The notes under the pieces: generated by a model
What the model was told of the DNA's origin: nothing
Seen by the model: the letters and a program-made list of their open reading frames with translations, nothing else
The model's database searches: none
Assembly (NCBI GenBank): GCA_027490875.1
Contig: JAIXXE010000033.1
Span: 1-9,096, forward strand
Source: Alphaproteobacteria bacterium
GTDB taxonomy: Bacteria; Pseudomonadota; Alphaproteobacteria; UBA2136; UBA6156
Direction: 5' to 3'
DNA length: 9,096 nt
Position numbers and translations under genes: made by a program
Shown: piece by piece, positions 3,286 to 9,096 of the stretch
How positions within the stretch are numbered: the first letter of the stretch is position 1
Layout of the letters: every line of letters starts with the position of its first letter

Positions 3286-3798
3286 TCACTCGTCCTTCAA
3301 CTCGATGCCTTCAGCTTCCAAGAAGCTCTTGATGCACTCGATCAGCGAGCCCTCATCATTGTCATAGGATGTTTGCAGGTCTTCAATGAAGCTCTCGAAA
3401 CCCTCATCCCTATAGCATGTTGCCAGCTTATCGGCCAAGCCCTTCTTGGCGCTGGCCTTCTTGCCCTTGCCCTTCTTGCCCTTGCCGCGCTGGCCATTCC
3501 AGTCAGTCACAGGCTTGCCGTCAGCGACTGCCTTCTTGAATGTAGGCAGGTATGTTTGCTGCGCTGTGGTTTGCTTCAGGCCAGCTTCAAGGCATCCGTC
3601 AATGAATGCAGTTGCCAGAGCACAGCCTGTGCCGTCCTTCTTGTACGTGCCGACCACAGCCTTGGCGCTGTGCAATTGGGCAATGTACTTGTTCATTGTG
3701 TCCTTCAGCAAACCCGCTGTGGTCTCAGCCTTCTTAAGCTCACCGAGTGCAACGCCGACAGCATTAGCGATCTGGGCCAGGTTGATATCTTTAGCCAT
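3286..3798 (-). CDS. Gene H: 170-residue phage protein with a Lys-rich linker
   Basis: Leftward gene, ATG at 3796-3798 with AAAGGG about 8 bases upstream, stop at 3286-3288. The N-terminal 100 residues look helical, with several Lys and Ala and a middle TAQQTYLPTFKKAVADGK (78-95) that resembles segments of other phage proteins of unknown role. Residues 105-119 are a low-complexity basic linker (GKGKKGKGKKASAKK) like the tails of histone-H1-like proteins. The C-terminal 50 residues are acidic and helical. It has no membrane segment or signal peptide. The basic linker suggests contact with nucleic acid; this is inference. It is transcribed alone, ends at a strong terminator, and has palindrome copy 7 about 120 bases upstream. 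It does not resemble a helix-turn-helix repressor. Confidence 0.88.
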   Translation of the reverse strand: MAKDINLAQIANAVGVALGELKKAETTAGLLKDTMNKYIAQLHSAKAVVGTYKKDGTGCALATAFIDGCLEAGLKQTTAQQTYLPTFKKAVADGKPVTDWNGQRGKGKKGKGKKASAKKGLADKLATCYRDEGFESFIEDLQTSYDNDEGSLIECIKSFLEAEGIELKDE

Positions 3799-3835
3799 GA
3801 TGAATTCCCTTTACAAAGTATCAGCCGATGCGAGT

Positions 3836-3849
3836 GAATCGAACGATTC
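3836..3849. repeat. Short dyad upstream of gene H
   Basis: GAATCG-AA-CGATTC, perfect 6-base arms, 38 bases before the start of gene H. It would lie in the untranslated leader or at its promoter. It is a possible second operator; no other copy was seen. Confidence 0.35.
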
Positions 3850-3919
3850 GCTTTGCTCTATCAACCGATGGCTCTATTGTGACTGATCTATAAGATGTTT
3901 GCACGGGATAGGGTTAAGT

Positions 3920-3936
3920 TTTCGTACGGTACGAAA
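3920..3936. promoter_or_regulatory. 17-bp palindrome, copy 7 (candidate operator)
   Basis: TTTCGTACGGTACGAAA, perfect arms, in the divergent region between gene H and the small terminase gene, where one bound regulator could act on both directions. A GGGGG-CCT-CCCCC hairpin abuts it. It is the rightmost copy; none is seen in the following 5 kb. Confidence 0.75.
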
Positions 3937-3967
3937 GGGGGCCTCCCCCACCCCCCAGATTTATAAC

Positions 3968-3996
3968 TTGGTACCATCGGCGGCTTGTGCTACTGT
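3968..3996 (+). promoter_or_regulatory. Weak candidate promoter for the packaging genes
   Basis: TTGGTA (3968-3973), 17 bases, then TACTGT (3991-3996) preceded by TGC (extended -10). The boxes match only 4 and 3 of 6 bases, so this is tentative; late phage promoters often depend on a phage activator or a phage polymerase. Confidence 0.25.
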
Positions 3997-4214
3997 ATTT
4001 TGCACATCCTACCCCCACCAAAAAGAGTTCGGGTTTGAACTACACCAACCGAGCTTTAGACAATATAAAGAACACACACCAAAACATCTTATGGGGGGTA
4101 CCCCTTTCATTTACTCTGCACTACGCATGTGGCTTTCCATACAAAAACACACCCCCTATTGGAGTCCCAACCTCCTTGTGCTACATTTCGCATATTCCCG
4201 TACTCAGCGGTGCT

Positions 4215-4865
4215 ATGACTGATGAAATGATCCTTGTTACGCCAGAATTGGATGTGCCGCCGCCATTTGATTGGTCGGCGGACGAGATCATGGACATACG
4301 TGAACGTGCGCAACGTGCGTTCAATACCGTCGAGTTTTTGCGTGCGAACGGACTCGATGATGTAGAGGTCACAGAAGAGGACCGCAAAGATGCCCGGGCT
4401 GTGTTCATGGACAGCCCCGCCGTGCCACCACAGGCGATCAACACCCCTGCCAAGGCGCTCATTCTTTCGTCGCTCCTCAATGAGTACGACTTCGATGTGG
4501 TGCGCAACGCCCAACAGCTACGCAATTACATCAAGCTCAAGTACCTTGAACTGTCCAACAGTGGCAACGCCAAGATAGAACTCAAGGCGCTGGAGATGCT
4601 GGGCAAGCTCTCAGATGTGGGTGCATTTACAGAGCGCATTGACATCAACGTCACACACCGCACAACGGAGGAGTTGGAGGCTGATCTGGCCAAGAAGCTC
4701 TCCTCATACCTGTCGGACATCATTGATGTAGACGCCAAAGAGGCTGTATCCCTGGACTACGACCCACTGCCTATTGCCCCTGCGGTGCAGGTGATCAATG
4801 TAGACGAGGAGTTGGGACTTGTTGGTGGTGAGCTTGATGAGGATACGGATGAAACCGGCTTCTGA
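4215..4865 (+). CDS. Probable terminase small subunit (packaging), 216 residues
   Basis: Rightward gene. I start it at the ATG at 4215-4217. The frame is open back to about 3987, but that stretch has a composition unlike a protein and no ribosome binding site; even the chosen start has only a weak GCGGTG-type site. The protein opens with acidic, helical segments. Residues 93-180 carry the recognisable part: EYDFDVVRNAQQLRNYIKLK, then KIELKALEMLGKLSDVGAFT, then INVTHRTTEELEADLAKKL. Proteins with this alpha-helical block precede large terminases in many tailed phages and act as the DNA-recognition subunit of the packaging motor. The assignment rests on that block and on position: the large terminase gene overlaps its end by 17 bases. 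No clear helix-turn-helix is visible by eye. Confidence 0.72.
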   Translation: MTDEMILVTPELDVPPPFDWSADEIMDIRERAQRAFNTVEFLRANGLDDVEVTEEDRKDARAVFMDSPAVPPQAINTPAKALILSSLLNEYDFDVVRNAQQLRNYIKLKYLELSNSGNAKIELKALEMLGKLSDVGAFTERIDINVTHRTTEELEADLAKKLSSYLSDIIDVDAKEAVSLDYDPLPIAPAVQVINVDEELGLVGGELDEDTDETGF

Positions 4866-6426
4866 TTCCCTCAAGCAGTTCTTTGAAAACCCGCAGGTGC
4901 GGGAGAAAGTGCGGCTGCTCACGCCCGATCAGCTTCTGGGGCTGGTCAAACGGTTTCCACGGGACGAGCAGGAGGCCGTGGCAGAGATTTTGGAAGAGCT
5001 ACGCACGCGCACAATGCGTGAAGTGGCCCAAGAAGACTTCATGGCGTTCGTCCAAGAGGCTTGGCCGACGTTCATTGGGGGTCGGCACCACAAGAGAATG
5101 GCCAAAGCGTTTGAAGAAGTGGCCAGTGGAGAGGTCAAACGCCTCATCATCAACATGCCACCCCGGCATACCAAGTCAGAATTCGCCTCGTACCTGCTCC
5201 CAGCGTGGTTTTTGGGTCGTTTTCCCCACAAAAAGGTCATTCAGACCAGCCATACAGCCGAATTGGCGGTGGGATTTGGCCGAAAAGTGCGAAATTTGGT
5301 CGATTCTGAGGTCTACAAGCGCATTTTTCCGCAGGTGGGGCTGCAAACTGACTCTGCGGCGGCTGGTAGGTGGAATACCAACTTTGGCGGCGACTATTTT
5401 GCCATCGGTGTGGGCGGTGCAGTGACTGGTAAGGGTGCTGACCTGCTGATCATTGACGATCCGCACTCAGAACAGGAAGCCGCCATCGGTGCGTACAACC
5501 CAGAGGTGTACGACAAGGTGTATGAGTGGTACACGTCAGGCCCGCGTCAGCGTCTTCAGCCGGGTGGGGCCATTGTCATTGTGATGACTCGCTGGTCGAT
5601 GCGTGATTTGACCGCTCAGGTGATCAAAGCGGCGGCTCAAAGGGGTGGTGAGGAGTGGAAAGTCATTGAGTTTCCTGCTCTGTTTGAGGACGACAAGCCC
5701 CTGTGGCCTGAGTTCTGGAGCCTCAAGGAGTTGTTGGCCCTGCGGGAAGAGTTGCCCACTGGCAAGTGGATGGCGCAGTACCAGCAGCAGCCTACCTCGG
5801 ACACAAACGCGCTGGTCAAACGTGAGTGGTGGCAGTGGTGGGAGCACGACCGGCCTCCGCAGTGTGAGTTCATCATCCAGGCGTGGGACACGGCGCACGA
5901 GATCAAGAAGGTCAATGACTACTCCGCGTGTACGACATGGGGTGTGTTCTACAACGATGAGGACAGGGGCAACGCCAACATCATCCTGCTGAACTCCTAC
6001 AAGGAGCGGCTTGAGTTCCCGGAGCTTAAGAAGAAGGCGTTTGAGGATTGGAAAGAATGGGAGCCTGATGCGTTCCTCGTGGAGAAGAAGGCCGCTGGTG
6101 CCCCGCTTGTTCAGGAGTTTCGGGCGATGGGGATTCCGGTTCAGGAGTACACGCCCAGTAGAGGACAGGACAAGATATCGCGGCTCAATTCGGTTGCAGA
6201 TATGTTTGCCTCAGGTAAAGTGTGGGCACCGCGCACTCGTTGGGCCGAGGAGTTGGTCGATGAGATTGCGGCGTTCCCGTCAGGTGAGCACGACGATTTG
6301 GTGGACTCGGCCACACTCGCGCTCATGCGGTTTAGGCAAGGTGGGTATCTCAGGCTTCCATCGGATGAGCCTGATGACATCAAATGGTTCAAAGGGTACC
6401 GCCGTGATCGGTACTACACAGTTTAA
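4849..6426 (+). CDS. terL: Terminase large subunit (ATPase/nuclease), 525 residues
   Basis: The packaging motor: it hydrolyses ATP to drive DNA into the procapsid and cuts the concatemer. I start it at the ATG at 4849-4851, with GAGGA five bases upstream; the ATG at 4837 is an alternative. The ATPase domain has a Walker-A-type MPPRHTKS (103-110), Walker B LLIIDDP (199-205) and a coupling-type VMTRW (245-249). The nuclease domain follows, with acidic residues in WDTA (346-349), VEKKAAG (411-417) and HDDLVDSA (481-488), the usual order of a terminase C-terminal RNase-H-fold nuclease. Length and motifs fit the large subunit family of the psiM2/terminase_6 type. All key residues are present, so it is expected to be active. 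It overlaps the small subunit gene and is followed after 9 bases by the portal gene. Confidence 0.96.
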   Translation: MKPASDSLKQFFENPQVREKVRLLTPDQLLGLVKRFPRDEQEAVAEILEELRTRTMREVAQEDFMAFVQEAWPTFIGGRHHKRMAKAFEEVASGEVKRLIINMPPRHTKSEFASYLLPAWFLGRFPHKKVIQTSHTAELAVGFGRKVRNLVDSEVYKRIFPQVGLQTDSAAAGRWNTNFGGDYFAIGVGGAVTGKGADLLIIDDPHSEQEAAIGAYNPEVYDKVYEWYTSGPRQRLQPGGAIVIVMTRWSMRDLTAQVIKAAAQRGGEEWKVIEFPALFEDDKPLWPEFWSLKELLALREELPTGKWMAQYQQQPTSDTNALVKREWWQWWEHDRPPQCEFIIQAWDTAHEIKKVNDYSACTTWGVFYNDEDRGNANIILLNSYKERLEFPELKKKAFEDWKEWEPDAFLVEKKAAGAPLVQEFRAMGIPVQEYTPSRGQDKISRLNSVADMFASGKVWAPRTRWAEELVDEIAAFPSGEHDDLVDSATLALMRFRQGGYLRLPSDEPDDIKWFKGYRRDRYYTV

Positions 6427-6435
6427 GGACACATC

Positions 6436-8901
6436 ATGGCAATGGACAAAGGTTTGTACGCAGCGCCTCTGGGGATGATGGAGGAGGCTGGCCCTCCTAT
6501 TGAGATTGAGATCGAGGACCCTGAAGAGGTCAGGATTGGTATTGGCGATTTGGAGATTGACCTCAACCCGCAGAAAAAGAACTCTGAGGACTTTGATGTC
6601 AACTTCGCGGAAGAGATGGACGCCAGTGACTTGGACCGGCTTGGTGGCGAGTTGGTTGAAGAGTTTGGCAAAGACATCATGGACCGCAAGGAGTGGATGC
6701 AGACCTATGTTGAAGGTCTCAAACTTCTGGGCCTGAAGTATGAGGAGCGCACTGAGCCTTGGAACGGGGCCTGTGGCGTGTTCCACCCCATGCTGACTGA
6801 GAGTGTGGTGCGGTTTCAGAGTGAAGGAATCACTGAGACGTTCCCAGCGATGGGGCCTGTGAAGACGGTGATCATCGGCAAAGACACCCCAGAAGTCGAA
6901 GAGGCCGCTGCCCGTGTGCGCGATGACATGAACTATCAGCTCACTGAGGTGATGTCTGAGTACCGCCCGGAGCATGAGAAGCTGTTGTGGAACCTGCCCA
7001 TTGCTGGTTCCGCGTTCAAAAAGGTCTACTACGACCCGAGCCTTGGTCGTCAGGTGGCGGTGTTCATTCCCGCTGAGGACATCGTGGTGCCATACGGTGC
7101 GTCGAGCATCGAGCGGGCGGAGCGGGTTACGCACGTGATGCGTAAGACCGAGAACGAGATTACCAAGCTCATGGAGGCTGGCTTCTACATGGACATCAAC
7201 TTGGGGGAGCCCTCCCACGAGTTGGACGACATTGAGAAGCAGAAAGCTGAAGAGATGGGCATGTCGGCCATTCAGGATGACCGCTACCGTATCTTGGAGA
7301 TGCACGTCAACTTGGACCTGCCCGGTTACGAGCACAAGAACAAGAAGGGCAAGCCCACGGGTATTGCGCTGCCGTATGTGGTGACAGTGGAGAAGGGCAC
7401 CCGCAAGGTGTTGGCCGTCCGCCGCAATTGGTATGAGGATGACAAGCTGCACCTCAAGCGCAACCACTTCGTTCACTACCAGTACATCCCGGGCTTTGGC
7501 TTCTACGGCTACGGTCTGATTCACCTGATCGGTGGCTACGCCAAGAGCGCAACGATGCTGATCCGCCAGTTGGTGGACGCAGGTACGCTGTCGAACCTGC
7601 CCGGTGGCCTGAAGTCACGCGGTCTGCGGGTCAAGGGTGATGACACCCCCATCGCTCCGGGCGAGTTCCGAGATGTGGACGTGCCGTCCGGTTCGATCCG
7701 CGACAACATTTTGCCGCTGCCGTATAAGGAGCCAAGTCAGGTTCTGTATACCCTGTTCAACCAGATCGTGACTGAGGGTAGGCAGTTTGCCTCTGCTGGT
7801 GACATGAGTGTCAGTGACATGAGTGCGCAGGCTCCGGTGGGCACTACGTTGGCGCTGCTTGAGCGTCAGTTGAAAGTGATGGGCGCTGTTCAAGCGCGGA
7901 TGCACTTCTCGATGAAGCAGGAGTTTAAGCTCCTGAAGGTCATCATCGCGGACTACACCCCGGATGAGTATGACTACGAGCCGGTTGATGGCTCGCGCAA
8001 GGCCAAGAAAACCGACTACGACATGGTCGATGTTATCCCGGTAAGCGACCCCAACGCCGCCACAATGGCCCAGAAGATTGTGCAGTATCAGGCAGTGTTC
8101 CAGCTCGCGCAGGGTGCGCCCCAGCTTTACGACATGCCGTTGCTCCACAGGCAGATGATTGAGGTGTTGGGCATCAAGAACGCAGCCAAGCTCGTGCCGA
8201 TTGAAGACGACATGATGCCGACGGACCCAGTCACTGAAAACCAGAATCTGCTGACCAGCAAGCCGGTCAAAGCGTTCATTGAGCAGAACCACCAAGCGCA
8301 CCTCCAAGTGCATATGGCTGCGATCCAGAACCCGAAGATTCAGCAGGCCATGCAGGGTAACCCGCAGGCGCAGCAGATCATGGCCGCTGCAATGGCTCAC
8401 GTCAATGAGCACATTGCGATGGAGTACCGCCGTCAGATTGAAGAGGCGATGGGTATGGTGCTCCCTGGTGAGGATTCCAACAAACAAATTCCGCAGGAGA
8501 TGGCTGACCAGATTGCCATCAAAGCGGCTCAGGCATCGCAGCAGTTGCTCCAGCGTGACCAGCAAGAAGCCAAACAGCAGCAAGCCCAGCAGCAGATGCA
8601 GGACCCTGTGGTCCAGATGCAGATGCAGGAGCTTCAGATCAAGATGAAAGACCTTGAACTCAAAGCGCAGAAGCAGACGATGGACGCCGCTGCCAAGGCT
8701 GATCAGCTTGAGATTGAGATGGCCCGCATCGAAGCGCAGAAAGAAATTGCGGCTATGCAGGTTGCAGCCAACTCTGCCTCCCAACGGGAGAAGCTCAACA
8801 AGAGCATAGAGCTTGAAGGAACCAAGCTTGGTGTGCAGATTGCCAAAGAGAGGGCGCAAGCGATGCGCCCACAGAAACAACCTGAAAGGAGTAAAGCCTG
8901 A
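6436..8901 (+). CDS. Portal protein, P22/N4-like, 821 residues
   Basis: Forms the dodecameric ring at one capsid vertex through which DNA enters and to which the motor and tail attach. ATG at 6436 with AAGGA six bases upstream. After an acidic N-terminus (1-60), the core has EWMQTYVEGLKLLGLKYEER (86-105), a typical portal start, and the hallmark QYIPGFGFYGYG (349-360), then an HLIGGYAKSAT helix and DAGTLSNLPGGLKSRGLR (381-398). Residues 440-500 hold the long helix region (PVGTTLALLERQLKVMGAVQ). The last 200 residues (about 615-821) are rich in Gln, Met, Ala and charged residues, low in complexity and strongly coiled-coil-like; P22-type portals carry a C-terminal barrel here. At over 800 residues it matches P22/N4-style portals rather than the shorter siphovirus types. 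The next gene overlaps its stop codon by one base. Confidence 0.93.
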   Translation: MAMDKGLYAAPLGMMEEAGPPIEIEIEDPEEVRIGIGDLEIDLNPQKKNSEDFDVNFAEEMDASDLDRLGGELVEEFGKDIMDRKEWMQTYVEGLKLLGLKYEERTEPWNGACGVFHPMLTESVVRFQSEGITETFPAMGPVKTVIIGKDTPEVEEAAARVRDDMNYQLTEVMSEYRPEHEKLLWNLPIAGSAFKKVYYDPSLGRQVAVFIPAEDIVVPYGASSIERAERVTHVMRKTENEITKLMEAGFYMDINLGEPSHELDDIEKQKAEEMGMSAIQDDRYRILEMHVNLDLPGYEHKNKKGKPTGIALPYVVTVEKGTRKVLAVRRNWYEDDKLHLKRNHFVHYQYIPGFGFYGYGLIHLIGGYAKSATMLIRQLVDAGTLSNLPGGLKSRGLRVKGDDTPIAPGEFRDVDVPSGSIRDNILPLPYKEPSQVLYTLFNQIVTEGRQFASAGDMSVSDMSAQAPVGTTLALLERQLKVMGAVQARMHFSMKQEFKLLKVIIADYTPDEYDYEPVDGSRKAKKTDYDMVDVIPVSDPNAATMAQKIVQYQAVFQLAQGAPQLYDMPLLHRQMIEVLGIKNAAKLVPIEDDMMPTDPVTENQNLLTSKPVKAFIEQNHQAHLQVHMAAIQNPKIQQAMQGNPQAQQIMAAAMAHVNEHIAMEYRRQIEEAMGMVLPGEDSNKQIPQEMADQIAIKAAQASQQLLQRDQQEAKQQQAQQQMQDPVVQMQMQELQIKMKDLELKAQKQTMDAAAKADQLEIEMARIEAQKEIAAMQVAANSASQREKLNKSIELEGTKLGVQIAKERAQAMRPQKQPERSKA

Positions 8902-9095
8902 TGTCTGATGAAATCCGAGTGCTTGCACTCGTGCAAAAAGAGATTGATAAATTCCGCCAAGAGCAGGTTGCTTATTTGGCTGCAAGTAGAGCCGACACGT
9001 TTGACGAATACAAAAAGGTCTGTGGGGTAATCCGGGGTCTGAACCTCGCAGACAACATCATTAACGACCTCGTGCAAAGGATGAACGATGAGTGA
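8901..9095 (+). CDS. 64-residue conserved portal-adjacent protein of unknown function
   Basis: ATG at 8901-8903 overlapping the portal stop in TGATG, with AAGGAG about 11 bases upstream inside the portal gene: clear translational coupling. Stop at 9093-9095. The protein is almost wholly helical: EIRVLALVQKEIDKFRQEQ (4-22), then a Tyr/Arg segment, then EYKKVCGVIRGLNLADNIIN (36-55). A tail pattern like CGVIRGLNLAD..I..L..M recurs, from memory, in short proteins directly downstream of portal genes in related phages, with no known role. A virion-assembly helper is plausible from position only. Confidence 0.85.
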   Translation: MSDEIRVLALVQKEIDKFRQEQVAYLAASRADTFDEYKKVCGVIRGLNLADNIINDLVQRMNDE

Positions 9096-9096
9096 G
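9088..9096 (+). CDS. First codons of the next gene (runs off the right edge)
   Basis: ATG at 9088-9090 followed by AGT GAG, with AAAGGA six bases upstream, overlapping the end of the 64-residue gene in another frame. Only three codons are visible, so nothing can be said of the product. Confidence 0.45.

Larger units (their letters stand above)
3799..4214. promoter_or_regulatory. Divergent intergenic region between gene H and the packaging genes
   Basis: 416 bases with no credible gene. It must carry the leftward start signals of gene H and probably rightward ones for the packaging genes. Visible elements are a short dyad GAATCG-AA-CGATTC (3836-3849), palindrome copy 7 (3920-3936), an abutting GGGGG-CCT-CCCCC hairpin (3937-3949) and a perfect GGGGTACCCC (4095-4104). 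A TATAGA hexamer on the minus strand (3887-3892) could be a -10 for gene H, but no matching -35 is clear. Confidence 0.5.

Noticed and set aside
257..3936. The seven palindromes or the 3020-3228 repeats as a CRISPR array
   Set aside because: Spacing is irregular (115 to about 960 bases), the repeats are short and genes lie between copies; no regular repeat-spacer pattern and no cas gene.
3937..3949. GGGGG-CCT-CCCCC as an intrinsic terminator
   Set aside because: Only a 5-bp stem; the following U-run is three bases on the minus strand and absent on the + strand.
3987..4214. A 76-codon N-terminal extension of the small terminase
   Set aside because: GTG start without a ribosome binding site; the sequence is unlike the charged helical protein that follows. 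The ATG at 4215 is preferred.
4837..4848. ATG at 4837 as the start of the large terminase
   Set aside because: Possible, but the ATG at 4849 has a better-placed GAGGA; the difference is four residues.

Overview
The window looks like part of the genome of a tailed double-stranded DNA bacteriophage. The reasons are a small-terminase-like protein, a clear large terminase and a long P22/N4-style portal protein in a row on the + strand, facing a run of very small, tightly packed, leftward genes of the kind phages carry in their accessory/early regions. GC is moderate to high and Shine-Dalgarno sites are mostly good. The host is probably a proteobacterium (a freshwater betaproteobacterium would fit), but that is inference. 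The P22-type portal suggests, but does not prove, a podovirus-like virion.

Layout. (1) Positions 1-1862 hold seven leftward genes: G (1578-1862), F, E, D, C and B form a compact operon with gaps or overlaps of a few bases. Gene A, which runs off the left edge, has its own promoter at 312-340. Two of these small proteins (D and E) carry zinc-binding Cys patterns; all are otherwise of unknown function. (2) Positions 1926-2553 contain no credible protein gene. On the minus strand they read as a large structured RNA with many hairpins, two GNRA tetraloops, A-rich linkers and G-U pairs that would be mismatches on the other strand. A near-consensus leftward promoter (2561-2589) and an rrn-like boxA (2470-2482) sit at its 5' side, and transcription would run on into operon G-B. 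(3) Positions 2632-2960 form a very large imperfect dyad centred at 2796, studded with GGAATAA elements: a candidate replication origin or regulatory hub. It is followed by more direct repeats (3020-3228). (4) Positions 3242-3798 hold a leftward gene (H) for a Lys-rich-linker protein, with a textbook terminator. (5) A 416-bp divergent intergenic region (3799-4214) precedes the rightward packaging genes: small terminase, large terminase, portal, a 64-residue conserved protein, and the first codons of another gene.

The signal that ties the left half together is a perfect 17-bp palindrome, TTTCGTAC-N-GTACGAAA, present seven times (257, 1217, 1887, 2510, 2991, 3107, 3920). It occurs only in non-coding gaps and never in the packaging genes. 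The copies are next to start sites, flank the RNA locus and flank the dyad, as expected of the operator set of one phage regulator, although a role as RNA hairpins is also possible for the transcribed copies.

The most exciting candidate for an undescribed element is the approximately 0.6-kb structured RNA with its boxA-type leader. It is in the size class of the large ornate phage RNAs (GOLLD, ROOL), but I cannot assign it to either without a covariance-model search.
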